Source: Sulfuricurvum sp. (GTDB lineage Bacteria; Campylobacterota; Campylobacteria; Campylobacterales; Sulfurimonadaceae). From it: a DNA stretch of 64,000 nt. Location of the stretch: assembly GCA_028710885.1 (NCBI GenBank), contig JAQTTG010000002.1, positions 315,308 through 379,307 on the forward strand. Direction: 5' to 3'. Position 1 is the first letter of the stretch. The number at the start of each line of letters is the position of its first letter. The notes under the pieces were generated by a model. It was given only the letters and a program-made list of their open reading frames with translations. It was not told the DNA's origin and did no database searches. The translations under genes were made by a program, and so were the position numbers. Below, piece after piece: positions 55,201 to 62,973 of this stretch.

Positions 55201-55781
55201 ACCAGGAACTCCTCATTTTTGATGAGAGCTACGGATGGAATATCGATGAGAATGCCAATCGCGAAAGCTTAGAAAATGTCATCGGTAATGCCAAATACGT
55301 TTTTGAGTTTCCACGGATGCGCAAAGCGCCACATAGAGCACTCAGTGATTTTTTCACCCACACGCGCGATGATGTATTGCCGCTAACATGTGTTAGTGTC
55401 GGGGACAAATTTAGCGAGTTTGAGAAAGAGTTGTACGCCTCCAACCAATATCTCGAATACAATTTAGTGCATGGATTCGGGGTAGAACTCGCCGAAGCGT
55501 TAGCCGAAGTGGCGCATAAACAAATTCGACTTGATCTAAACATCGCCAGTGAAGATGAGGGATTTAGTTTGCGCGATGTCCGCCTCAATCGCTATGCAGG
55601 TGCACGATACAGTTTCGGCTACCCTGCGTGTCCTGATTTGGAACCGAGCCGAATCATTTTTGATCTGCTCCGTCCTGAAGAGTTTGGAATCACCCTCTCG
55701 GAAACGTATCAAATCCATCCGGAACAAAGTACCACTGCGTTAGTCGTGCATCATAAAGAAGCGACGTATTACAATATCTAA
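52281..55781 (+). CDS. metH: Cobalamin-dependent methionine synthase
   Basis: MetH moves a methyl group from methyltetrahydrofolate via cobalamin to homocysteine. The 1166-residue protein shows all modules in order: homocysteine-binding barrel with zinc cysteines (GFNCGTGPE near 225 and GGCCGTTP near 292), pterin-binding domain (ERSNSTGSKAFREL), cobalamin cap and binding domain with GDVHDVGKN near residue 727, and the reactivation domain at the C-terminus (DVRLNRYAGARYSFGYPACPD). ATG at 52281 after AAGG is chosen over TTG at 52263. Codon use is GC-richer than in the island. No riboswitch was seen in the short leader. Confidence 0.96.
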   Translation: MSVKNTILETISRRPLIIDGAMGTQLQERADKIPDSAWEGLEGCNELLNVTCPEVMSDIFHAYLTAGADLITTNTFGSFSWVLDEYGIANRAYELSKAGAAVCKAECDKFTTAEHPRYVLGSIGPGTKLPSLGHIHYDEMFAGYLECALGLIDGGCDIFLLETCQDPLQIKAALHACEAANTERHTKLPIMVSVTIELAGSMLIGTDASTIATILEPFDILSLGFNCGTGPEQYAKHVRTLSEVWEKPISVHANAGLPQNRGGFSYYPMGPDEFAQLQCDFLHYDGVSFLGGCCGTTPQHIRALVNKVTSIAPKKPSGEMKPSIASLFNTVELIQQPSPLLIGERSNSTGSKAFRELIIASDYEGTLSVGQAQVRDGAHCLDVNVEFAGRDGAVDMAHVMRLYNQKIPLPLMPDATRVNTMEEALKCIGGKPIINSVNLEDGEERLDAICSLAKKFGTALVCLVIDEKGMAKTTADKMRIADRIYDLCVNRHHIDPRNLMFDMLTFTVGSGDVEYRDAAIQTLEAIRQLHEKYPNVGSTLGLSNISFGLSMNARVYLNSVFLHHCIEAGMTSVIINVKHIVPLAKMSEEDRAICEELLFSPDDQSLFKFIEHFSDKTIDNSKNDEAYEAMSDEEKIAKLLLDGDKERMIPLVEKARSTIDPDRIVNEILIDAMKVVGELFGSGKMQLPFVLQSAETMKTTVDYLNPYLSKQEKDTDTTLVIGTVKGDVHDVGKNLVDIILSNNGFKVINIGIKTELEEYLDVMKDQEIHAIGMSGLLVKSTQVMKDNLEIMASRGITTPVLLGGAALTRSFVDDFCRPIYGGAIFYCRDAFDGVIAMSRIEKYNADPSVGLDTRLGGDMIEKAPKEVIDVIIPPFHALKMPSREVKIPTPPFWGRRVLRAEQLDFEMVCSWINKRSLFKMHWGYKRAGMPVEEYKKLLESKVYPAYERIKNEIVKRGLFDPTVIYGYYPVRSNDQELLIFDESYGWNIDENANRESLENVIGNAKYVFEFPRMRKAPHRALSDFFTHTRDDVLPLTCVSVGDKFSEFEKELYASNQYLEYNLVHGFGVELAEALAEVAHKQIRLDLNIASEDEGFSLRDVRLNRYAGARYSFGYPACPDLEPSRIIFDLLRPEEFGITLSETYQIHPEQSTTALVVHHKEATYYNI

Positions 55782-55808
55782 ATATTTCTCTCATCAAGAG
55801 GAATATTT
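55780..55808 (+). terminator. Hairpin after metH
   Basis: AAATATTTCTCT-CATCA-AGAGGAATATTT folds into a twelve-pair stem (one U-G) with a five-base loop, beginning at the metH stop codon. The 3' arm ends with TTT but a longer U-tract is absent. It probably ends the metH transcript before the next promoter. Confidence 0.55.
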
Positions 55809-55833
55809 ACCAAAAGCCCTTCTTTTACGTTTA

Positions 55834-55842
55834 TGCTATAAT
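55834..55842 (+). promoter_or_regulatory. Extended -10 promoter of the response regulator gene
   Basis: TGC-TATAAT (TATAAT at 55837-55842) is an extended -10 element. The start codon of the next gene is at 55850, so transcription would begin at or next to the ATG. No ribosome-binding site is present between, consistent with a leaderless or near-leaderless mRNA. Confidence 0.55.
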
Positions 55843-55849
55843 TAACACA

Positions 55850-56587
55850 ATGATAAATCAAAACCATATTATAGAACAGACCAGACGCTTATCACTCCTC
55901 TTTGTCGAAGACAGTGAACCATTACGAACACGCATGGTCAGTGTTTTGGAAGATTACTTTTATCTCGTGGACAGTGCTGTTGATGGAGAAGATGGTCTTG
56001 AAAAATATAATGCTTTTTATAATACCAAACAAAAATATTATGATTTAGTACTCTCTGATATTCGGATGCCTCGAATGAACGGTGTTGAACTTGTCACTAA
56101 ACTTCGCGCTATACACAGTGAACAACCTATAATTATTCTATCAGCGCATACGGAAACAGATTATTTGCTTTCGCTCATTAACATCGGAGTAGCTCAATTC
56201 ATCACGAAACCAGTGCAATACCCAGAAATGTTTGACACTCTCTATAAAGTATGTTCTAAAATCAATGCCCCTATCGTTCTACCAATAGAAGATGAAGGTA
56301 AAATTTCTCTAACAAATACACACTTTTGGGAGAATGATAAAAAACTTCTTTTTGAAGGAAAAGAGATCGTAGCATTGACAAAATATGAAATTCTTTTAAT
56401 GGAATTGCTAATAAAAAAATTTGAGCAGGTATGCAGTACGGATGAGATATTGAGCCACTTTTATCTCAATAATATTGATGTAAGCTCAGATAATCTACGC
56501 GGTATGATGATGCGTTTACGGAAAAAATTGCCTGATAAAACGCTAACAAGTATCTATGGAATGGGCTACCGACTATCCGCTGTATAG
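55850..56587 (+). CDS. Response regulator with winged-helix output domain
   Basis: This 245-residue protein has a receiver domain (LLFVEDSEPLRTRM, DLVLSDIRMPRMNGVEL with the phosphorylated Asp, ILSAHTETDYL, FITKPVQYPEM) and a C-terminal OmpR/PhoB-type winged helix (LTKYEILLMELLIKKF, DNLRGMMMRLRKKL, IYGMGYRL). No kinase is adjacent on the same strand; the sensor kinase at 49642-52179 is the nearest orphan. ATG at 55850 lies directly after a -10 hexamer with no Shine-Dalgarno sequence. The DNA target is unknown. Confidence 0.9.
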   Translation: MINQNHIIEQTRRLSLLFVEDSEPLRTRMVSVLEDYFYLVDSAVDGEDGLEKYNAFYNTKQKYYDLVLSDIRMPRMNGVELVTKLRAIHSEQPIIILSAHTETDYLLSLINIGVAQFITKPVQYPEMFDTLYKVCSKINAPIVLPIEDEGKISLTNTHFWENDKKLLFEGKEIVALTKYEILLMELLIKKFEQVCSTDEILSHFYLNNIDVSSDNLRGMMMRLRKKLPDKTLTSIYGMGYRLSAV

Positions 56588-56597
56588 AAAATTTAGT

Positions 56598-57767
56598 TTA
56601 TTCCTTCCACACCTTCTCTATCCATTCTCCCATCTTCGCCTCATAGCCGCTGTTTTTAAATTCAACGAATTTCAGCGGTTTGGAAAGATACTGTTGATCC
56701 ACCCATCCCCCAAAGTCATGCGGGTACAAATACCCTTTGTGCTGTTGACGCAGATGTTCCGGTATATCAAGAATCACACCGTTTTTCACCGCACTTTGCG
56801 CCGCATTGATTGCATTGTACGCCGTATTCGATTTTGGTGACGCGCACAGATAGATCACCGCTTGTGCGAGAATGATCCGCGATTCTGGATAACCGATTTG
56901 CTTGACACTCGTCATCGTCGAGGTCGCGAGGATGAGCGCTTGCGGGTTGGCATTCCCCACATCTTCACTGGCTAAAATAACAAGACGGCGCGCGATAAAT
57001 TCGGGTGGTTCTCCCCCCTCGATAAGCCGTGCGAGATAATAGATCGCCGCATCGGGATTTGAGCCTCGGATGCTTTTGATGAGGGCAGAGGCGAGATCAT
57101 AATGGACTCCCGCTTCGGAACTTCCCAGAGACTGCGCCGCAGGGCGGAGCGATTTAAGGAGTGCTAGTGTGATCGGTTTGTTCAGTGCCGTAGAGACTTC
57201 GAGAAGTTTGAGCATCGCTCTCGCATCCCCTCCCGAACTCCCGATGAGATATTCGCGAGCTTCCTCATCCATATCAACGGATGTTTTCTCTAACAAATCA
57301 GATAACGCTTCGTAACCGATGGAATGCAGTTCAAACAAAAGTGATCGTGACCGCATCGCTGCTGTCAGGCTGAAATAGGGATTTTCAGTCGATGCACCGA
57401 TCACTAACACACTGTTTTTTTCCATAACGGGGAGTAACACCTCTTGCTGGTTCTTGGCGAGGCGATGCACCTCATCGATAAAGAGCAGCGGTTTGGTAAG
57501 GGAACCTTCATACTGATCAAAAATCTTACGCAAATTTTCGATTTTGAGAGAGGTAGCGTTAAATTCATAAAAAGGGAGTCCCATAACTTCGGCAATGATC
57601 CGAGCTAACGTCGTTTTACCGCAACCGGGAGGACCGTAAAAAAAAGAGTGGGTAAGAGTACCGCTCTCACACAAAGAGCGAAGGGGAGAATCGGGTGAAC
57701 AAAGGTGGCTCTGACCTACCACATCGTCAAATTTTTTGGGACGAAGCAGATAGGTAAAGTCCGCCAT
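56598..57767 (-). CDS. rarA: Replication-associated recombination protein A (AAA+ ATPase)
   Basis: RarA (MgsA) acts at stalled replication forks. The 389-residue protein has the clamp-loader-like AAA+ core: DDVVGQSHL at the N-terminus, Walker A FYGPPGCGKTTLARI near residue 44, Walker B LLFIDEVHRL, sensor 1 GASTENPYFSL and sensor 2 SGGDARAMLKLLE, followed by a C-terminal tetramerisation part with SEDVGNANPQAL and GYLYPHDFGGWV. It begins three bases after the YjbQ gene stop in the same direction. Confidence 0.93.
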   Translation of the reverse strand: MADFTYLLRPKKFDDVVGQSHLCSPDSPLRSLCESGTLTHSFFYGPPGCGKTTLARIIAEVMGLPFYEFNATSLKIENLRKIFDQYEGSLTKPLLFIDEVHRLAKNQQEVLLPVMEKNSVLVIGASTENPYFSLTAAMRSRSLLFELHSIGYEALSDLLEKTSVDMDEEAREYLIGSSGGDARAMLKLLEVSTALNKPITLALLKSLRPAAQSLGSSEAGVHYDLASALIKSIRGSNPDAAIYYLARLIEGGEPPEFIARRLVILASEDVGNANPQALILATSTMTSVKQIGYPESRIILAQAVIYLCASPKSNTAYNAINAAQSAVKNGVILDIPEHLRQQHKGYLYPHDFGGWVDQQYLSKPLKFVEFKNSGYEAKMGEWIEKVWKE

Positions 57768-57769
57768 TT

Positions 57770-58168
57770 TTAGCCTGCAATAACTTTGATGATTACTTCA
57801 CGCTCTTGACGAGGGCCGTCAAATTCTCCGAAGAAAACTCCTTGCCATTTACCGAACATCGGACGTCCATCAAGTACTGGAATGCTTACCGATGCTCCCA
57901 TACGAGATGATTTGAGATGGGCTGCCGCATTGTCTCCAACATGTGAATATTTAACATCGCTTGGGATAACGGTCGAGAGCGCAGCTAACAAATCACGGCG
58001 AAGATTTTGATCGGCATTTTCAAACAAAAAAACGCTTCCTGTTGTGTGCGGCGTAAATACAACACAGATCCCCTCTTTTATACCTGATTTAATCACGGCC
58101 TCTTTGACTTCGGCGCTGATGTCCATTAACTGTGTTTTATGGCTGGTCGGGAATTTAAGTGTTTTCAT
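57770..58168 (-). CDS. YjbQ-family protein (UPF0047)
   Basis: This 132-residue protein matches the YjbQ/UPF0047 family: GICVVFTPHTTGSVFLFENAD, YSHVGDNAAAHLKSS, MGASVSIPVLDG and WQGVFFGEFDGPRQ are the conserved blocks with metal-binding His and Glu. Members have weak thiamine phosphate synthase activity in E. coli; the true role is uncertain. It overlaps the start-side neighbour rluB-like gene by four bases. Confidence 0.9.
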   Translation of the reverse strand: MKTLKFPTSHKTQLMDISAEVKEAVIKSGIKEGICVVFTPHTTGSVFLFENADQNLRRDLLAALSTVIPSDVKYSHVGDNAAAHLKSSRMGASVSIPVLDGRPMFGKWQGVFFGEFDGPRQEREVIIKVIAG

Positions 58169-59109
58169 TTTTTATAGTCACCTTTTGTAGATTTTTTTTC
58201 GGGTTTGTATTTGTTGGTTCCGAACGGCTCATTCGAGGGTTTGGATTTTGCTTTGGGTTTATCTTTCGAAGGACTTTTGGGTTTGTACTCCGGTTTTCCT
58301 TCTGCTCTTGGCGCTTTTTTTTCACTCTTTTGTTTTTGCTTTTCCGCTTTTTCTACGGCATCCAAAAACTCTCTTAAATTTGAATACTCACTTCGTTCCA
58401 AGAACCGTACTTTTCCGCTCGGGAGATTATTGAGCTCGATCCCGCCGAAACTGAGCCGTTTAAGATCCACGATTTCAGCGCCGAAATGGGCAAAAAATCG
58501 GCGAAGCTCACGATTTTGCCCCTCTCCGATCGCTACTTTTAAAATCGAGTAGTCCCCTTGGTCTTTTTGAACCTGATAGGCATAAAAGGGAGCAAAACTC
58601 ATCGGTCCTGCATCAGCATACTCATGCGCACCGGCGCTCGCATCTTCGAGTTCCAACCCCTCTCCCATGGCAATCTTCATCCCCTCACTGACGGGACCTT
58701 TGATCTTTATTTTATAAACCCGTTCCATCTTAGAGGTCATAAGTGCGGTCGCGACACGGGAGGCATCGGTGAGGAGTAACAACCCCTCTGAGGCAAAATC
58801 GAGCCGCCCTACAGGTATATAGTGACGATACTGTTTTGCCAAAGAGTCATAAATCGTTTTACGCCCTTGGGGATCTTTTTTTGTTACCAACTCGCCGCGT
58901 GGTTTGTTATAGACGATCACGGTAAATTGGTCAGTCGGGGTGATTTTATTCCCGCTGATCATAACGTTGGCATGCCGCTCATCGACCTGAGTCGCGGGGT
59001 TGGTTTCGATCTCGCCGTCGATTCGGACATAGCCGTCCAAAATTGCCTGATCGGCTTCGCGGCGTGAGTAGGTCGAATAGTGGGCGATATATTTGTTTAA
59101 ACGCATCAT
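58165..59109 (-). CDS. RsuA/RluB-family 23S/16S rRNA pseudouridine synthase
   Basis: This 314-residue protein begins with an S4 RNA-binding domain (MRLNKYIAHYSTYSRREADQAI) followed by the pseudouridine synthase domain with the catalytic Asp in GRLDFASEGLLLLT and GQNRELRRFFAHFG near the end. The last 60 residues are a Lys/Pro/Ser-rich tail, as in many RluB proteins, probably for RNA binding. RluB modifies U2605 of 23S rRNA in E. coli; the exact site here is not proved. The start ATG overlaps the kpsF stop (ATGATG). Confidence 0.88.
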   Translation of the reverse strand: MMRLNKYIAHYSTYSRREADQAILDGYVRIDGEIETNPATQVDERHANVMISGNKITPTDQFTVIVYNKPRGELVTKKDPQGRKTIYDSLAKQYRHYIPVGRLDFASEGLLLLTDASRVATALMTSKMERVYKIKIKGPVSEGMKIAMGEGLELEDASAGAHEYADAGPMSFAPFYAYQVQKDQGDYSILKVAIGEGQNRELRRFFAHFGAEIVDLKRLSFGGIELNNLPSGKVRFLERSEYSNLREFLDAVEKAEKQKQKSEKKAPRAEGKPEYKPKSPSKDKPKAKSKPSNEPFGTNKYKPEKKSTKGDYKK

Positions 59110-60074
59110 GAGATACCTGCTTCCACGAGTGTATGAAGATGCAGTGCACCTTGGATAAGGCCGTTAGTGTCGGTCACTACCAGCAACTGGATTTTTTTCG
59201 ATTCTATCAATACCAACGCGTCACTCGCCAACATCGTCGCATCATCGAGTACGAGAGGATTTTTCGTCGCGAACTCTTTGGCGGATGCATCGAGCGAAAA
59301 TGTCTCGCTCAGCAATGCACGACGGATGTCGCCGTCACTGAGAAGTCCTGAGAGTTTTCCCTCTCCATTGGTCAGCATCACCGTTCCCAAACGCCCTTCA
59401 CTGAGTGTCAAAATCGCCTCTTTAAGCGGCGTGTTTTCGTCCACAATCGGAAGATCATTGGTACGCATCAAATCGGACACTTTGACAAACAGCCGTTTGC
59501 CCAAAGCACCGCCGGGGTGAAACGAGGCAAAATCCTCTTTTTGAAAATTGCGTGCCTTCATCAGACACACCGCGAGGGCATCCCCCATCGCCAAGGTCAA
59601 TGTCGTCGAAGAGGTAGGTGCAATGTCAAGCGGACACGCTTCTTGGGTCACGTTGATATTAATCACCTCATCGCTGTAACGCCCGAGTGTTGATGATGCG
59701 TTTCGGGTCATCCCGATGAGGGGAATATCAAAGCGTTTGATATGGGGGAGGATGGAGCTGAGTTCAGGGCTTTCGCCGCTGTAGCTGATCGCGAGTACCG
59801 CATCCTCTTTGCCGATCATCCCCAAATCTCCGTGCAACGCTTCGGTCGGATGGAGAAAGAAACTCGGGGTCCCCGTCGAGGCAAACGTCGCGGCGATCTT
59901 AGCCCCGATCAGCCCCGATTTACCCACTCCGGTAATGACAAGTTTCCCTTTGCACGCTAAAATGATTTTAACCGCACGCTCTATCTCAGCTCCAAGCTTT
60001 TCAGAGCCTTCTTTGAGCGCTTGCGCTTCAATTTCAAGTGTGTTTTTGGCTATTGCGATATAATCGTTGTTCAT
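59106..60074 (-). CDS. kdsD: Arabinose-5-phosphate isomerase
   Basis: KdsD/KpsF makes arabinose 5-phosphate from ribulose 5-phosphate, the first step to Kdo for lipopolysaccharide. The 322-residue protein has the SIS sugar-isomerase domain (VITGVGKSGLIGAKIAATFASTGTPS, HGDLGMIG, SYSGESPEL, and the SST element ITQ-type ending PTSSTTL) and two C-terminal CBS domains (from residue about 205; LSDGDIRRAL). Normal length. Head-to-head with nnrD, 32 bases apart, so the promoters overlap. Confidence 0.93.
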   Translation of the reverse strand: MNNDYIAIAKNTLEIEAQALKEGSEKLGAEIERAVKIILACKGKLVITGVGKSGLIGAKIAATFASTGTPSFFLHPTEALHGDLGMIGKEDAVLAISYSGESPELSSILPHIKRFDIPLIGMTRNASSTLGRYSDEVININVTQEACPLDIAPTSSTTLTLAMGDALAVCLMKARNFQKEDFASFHPGGALGKRLFVKVSDLMRTNDLPIVDENTPLKEAILTLSEGRLGTVMLTNGEGKLSGLLSDGDIRRALLSETFSLDASAKEFATKNPLVLDDATMLASDALVLIESKKIQLLVVTDTNGLIQGALHLHTLVEAGIS

Positions 60075-60106
60075 AAATACAATTATAGCCGAAATGGACT
60101 TTATCC

Positions 60107-61426
60107 ATGCAAAATCTTTACCGAGAAGTCACTACATTAGATCATCGTGCTGTCGAAAAGTTTGCCCTCACTGAGCCAATCATGATGGAACATGCCGCTT
60201 CCTCCATCGCTGATTATATTGTTCACCATTTTCCGATGGATTCTTCGGTATTAATTGTCTGCGGAAAAGGGAACAACGGTGCAGATGGTCGGATACTCGC
60301 ACGGCAGCTTGAGGGAGAGTATCGCGTCTCAATGGCGTATCAATCCAACACCCATTATGATGTTATTGTCGATGCCCTCTTTGGTAGTGGACTGAATCGT
60401 CCGCTCGATTCTGCAACCCGCGAACTGATACAAAGCCTCAACCAAACCAAAGCGTTCAAAATAGCCTGCGATGTCCCCAGCGGTTTGTTCGAGGATGGAA
60501 ACGTTGATCTTCAAACCTTCAAAGCCGATCTTACCATAACGATGGGCGCCCTCAAACGAAGCCTCTTTAGTGACGCTGCCAAAGAGGTCGTCGGGGAAAT
60601 CCTCGTTGCCAATTTGGGTGTTTCACGCTCACGTTATGAAATACCCTCTTCATGGCAGTTGCTCGATCCCTCTGATCTCTCGTTACCGCTTCGCTCGAAC
60701 GTTTCTACCCACAAAGGAACGTATGGTCATCTGGCGGTACTTTGCGGGGAAAAGATCGGTGCGTCCGTAATCGCAGGCTCTGCCGCACTCCGTTTCGGCA
60801 CAGGCTTAGTGAGCCTCATCAGCAACGAAAATGTTGCCATCCCTTATGAGCTGATGCAAAGCCATTCCATCCCCTCGAATGCAACCGCCATTGCCTTAGG
60901 GATGGGTCTTGGTGTAGAGTTTTGTGACGATGAGCTAACACACCTGTTAGACAATGACCTCCCGCTGGTTTTGGATGCCGATATTTTTGCCCATCCGATG
61001 TTTTTGAGACTTCTAAAGCGCTACACCATCGTCCTCACTCCGCATCCCAAAGAGTTCACCCAAATTTTACGCGTCACGGGGATAGCAGACATAGATGTGA
61101 GCGAATTACAAAACAACCGTTACGGCTATGCCGAGCAGTTTTGCGCCGCCTACCCTAACGCCGTGTTACTCCTCAAAGGCGCCAACGTTATCATTGGCAA
61201 GGATGTGGAGTTTTACATCAATCCTCACGGAACCGTCGCGCTTGCCAAGGGTGGAAGCGGTGACGTGCTGGGCGGTTTAATCGGCTCACTCCTCGCACAA
61301 GGATATTCACCGCTTGAATCAGCCATTCAAGGCTCGCTTGCCCATACTCTCGCGGCACGCGATTTTGATAAAAACAACTATGCCCTCACCCCATTTGATC
61401 TGATTGAGAGAATTACCACTTTATGA
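60107..61426 (+). CDS. nnrD: Bifunctional NAD(P)H-hydrate repair enzyme
   Basis: This enzyme repairs hydrated NAD(P)H: an N-terminal epimerase domain (NnrE; VCGKGNNGADGRILARQL, DALFGSGLNRPL, CDVPSGLF) and a C-terminal ADP-dependent dehydratase domain (NnrD; HKGTYGHLAVLCG, VLTPHPKEFTQIL, GTVALAKGGSGDVLGGLIGSLLAQG). At 439 residues the protein is slightly shorter than E. coli YjeF, as typical of Campylobacterota. Its stop overlaps the purN start (ATGA). Confidence 0.93.
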   Translation: MQNLYREVTTLDHRAVEKFALTEPIMMEHAASSIADYIVHHFPMDSSVLIVCGKGNNGADGRILARQLEGEYRVSMAYQSNTHYDVIVDALFGSGLNRPLDSATRELIQSLNQTKAFKIACDVPSGLFEDGNVDLQTFKADLTITMGALKRSLFSDAAKEVVGEILVANLGVSRSRYEIPSSWQLLDPSDLSLPLRSNVSTHKGTYGHLAVLCGEKIGASVIAGSAALRFGTGLVSLISNENVAIPYELMQSHSIPSNATAIALGMGLGVEFCDDELTHLLDNDLPLVLDADIFAHPMFLRLLKRYTIVLTPHPKEFTQILRVTGIADIDVSELQNNRYGYAEQFCAAYPNAVLLLKGANVIIGKDVEFYINPHGTVALAKGGSGDVLGGLIGSLLAQGYSPLESAIQGSLAHTLAARDFDKNNYALTPFDLIERITTL

Positions 61427-61977
61427 AAAAAATCGTTGCCCTATTTAGCGGCGAGGGGACAAACCTCGCCAACCTCATCGAAAAAATCCATCTCAAACAC
61501 GGTGCGCTCGTCTGCGCTATCACCAATAACCCCGATGCAGGGGGAATTGCCAAAGCACGCGCCGCACATATACCTGTGGAAATTTTAGATCATCGTGAGT
61601 ATGATAGCCGCGAAGGCTACGATGCCGCATTGGTGGAGATGATTCGTGAATATACTCCCGATCTCGTCGTACTGTGCGGTTTTATGCGAATACTTACTCC
61701 CGTTTTTACCTCGAATATTCACTCTATCAACCTCCATCCCTCACTTCTCCCCGCTTTCAAAGGCGCAAGGGCAATTGAACGGAGTTATGAGAGCGAAGAG
61801 AATATCTGCGGTGTAACCGTCCATTGGGTCAGCGAAGATCTGGATGCCGGTGAGATAATCTTGCAAAAAAGTTTTACTAAAAATTCTTCTGATACTTTAG
61901 AAGAATTTTCGGCTAAAATTCGCGAAATTGAGCATGAAATTTTACCCCTAAGCGTGATTAAAATTTTAAAGGACTAA
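61423..61977 (+). CDS. purN: Phosphoribosylglycinamide formyltransferase
   Basis: PurN transfers the formyl group from 10-formyltetrahydrofolate in purine synthesis. The 184-residue protein shows [13 protein letters not shown] (phosphate-binding, GxGTN), the catalytic region CGFMRILTP...[14 protein letters not shown] with Asn and His, and [20 protein letters not shown] with the active Asp. Normal length. It overlaps nnrD by four bases and ends two bases before thiG. Confidence 0.94.
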   Translation: MKKIVALFSGEGTNLANLIEKIHLKHGALVCAITNNPDAGGIAKARAAHIPVEILDHREYDSREGYDAALVEMIREYTPDLVVLCGFMRILTPVFTSNIHSINLHPSLLPAFKGARAIERSYESEENICGVTVHWVSEDLDAGEIILQKSFTKNSSDTLEEFSAKIREIEHEILPLSVIKILKD

Positions 61978-61979
61978 AT

Positions 61980-62756
61980 ATGCATACATTACAAATCGGT
62001 AAATATACCCTCGGCAGCCGCCTCATCGTCGGAAGCGGGAAATACGACTCGTTTGAAATGACCAAAGCGGCAACCCTTGCCAGTGGATCGGAACTTATCA
62101 CCGTAGCGGTTCGCCGTCTCAACATCACTAACCCAAACGAGCCGAATCTTCGCGATATCTTTGCAAACACAAATGTCAAATTCCTCCCCAACTCGGCAGG
62201 ATGCACCACAGCTGAAGAGGCGATCACCCTCTTTCGTCTCACCCGCGAAGCGACGGGAATCGATCTCATCAAACTCGAAGTGATCGGTGACACCCAAAAA
62301 ACACTCTACCCCGATGTACTGGAAACGATCAAAGCGTGTGAAGTGTTAGCGCGCGATGGCTTTACGATCATGGCATACACCTCGGATGATCCGATCATGG
62401 CACGCCGTCTCGAAGATGCGGGAGCGCACGCGATCATGCCTCTCGCCGCCCCTATCGGATCAGGTCTTGGGGTTCAAAACCGCTATAACATCGTGTTTGT
62501 ACGCGAAGCGGTAAAAGTACCGATTATCGTCGATGCGGGGATCGGATGTGCCAGTGATGCGGCGTTAGCAATGGAGTTAGGAGCGGATGGAGTTTTAACG
62601 AATACCGCGATAGCACAGGCTCAAAATCCGATGTTAATGGCAGAAGCAATGAAAAACGCGGTGATCGCAGGAAGACTCAGTTATTTAGCGGGTCGTATAC
62701 CAAAACGTCCGTATGCGACAGCAAGTTCACCCGTGGACGGCATGATACAATTTTGA
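61980..62756 (+). CDS. thiG: Thiazole synthase
   Basis: ThiG forms the thiazole ring of thiamine from deoxyxylulose phosphate, dehydroglycine and ThiS thiocarboxylate. The 258-residue TIM-barrel protein has [10 protein letters not shown] at the N-terminus, [23 protein letters not shown] with the Schiff-base Lys, [41 protein letters not shown] for the phosphate. It is the last gene of the nnrD-purN-thiG run. No ThiS or ThiH is visible nearby. Confidence 0.95.
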   Translation: MHTLQIGKYTLGSRLIVGSGKYDSFEMTKAATLASGSELITVAVRRLNITNPNEPNLRDIFANTNVKFLPNSAGCTTAEEAITLFRLTREATGIDLIKLEVIGDTQKTLYPDVLETIKACEVLARDGFTIMAYTSDDPIMARRLEDAGAHAIMPLAAPIGSGLGVQNRYNIVFVREAVKVPIIVDAGIGCASDAALAMELGADGVLTNTAIAQAQNPMLMAEAMKNAVIAGRLSYLAGRIPKRPYATASSPVDGMIQF

Positions 62757-62825
62757 TTTTATACGCCTACGGAGCAAAGCCCCGCTAGGCTACGCTAACG
62801 CTGAGTTTACTTCAGCAGTAGGCTC

Positions 62826-62844
62826 AAAATCGCTTGCGATTTTT
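62826..62844 (+). terminator. Hairpin with T-run after thiG
   Basis: AAAATCGC-TT-GCGATTTTT is an inverted repeat with an A-run before and T-run after, 70 bases downstream of the thiG stop. This is the arrangement of a bidirectional rho-independent terminator for thiG and, from the other side, the MFS gene, though the stem is short in GC. Confidence 0.6.
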
Positions 62845-62862
62845 AATCTCACATACTAATCC

Positions 62863-62972
62863 CCGTGATCCAATACCTAGAGCCGTTCCGAAGGCAGTAG
62901 TGCCGAGAGGAACGCGCGTTCTTGGATCACGGTATGATCTTTTGGTACTTTTCTGACTAAACAGAAAAGTAC
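62863..62972. repeat. Nested palindromic intergenic element
   Basis: Three nested inverted repeats share one axis: CCGTGATCCAA (62863-62873) with TTGGATCACGG (62922-62932), inside it CGTTCC (62884-62889) with GGAACG (62909-62914), and at the tip GGCA-GTAG-TGCC (62893-62904). A second perfect repeat follows, GTACTTTTCTG (62945-62955) with CAGAAAAGTAC (62962-62972), ending one base before the MFS stop codon. The form is that of REP/MITE-like dispersed palindromes at convergent gene ends; other copies were not seen in this window. Confidence 0.7.
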
Positions 62973-62973
62973 A

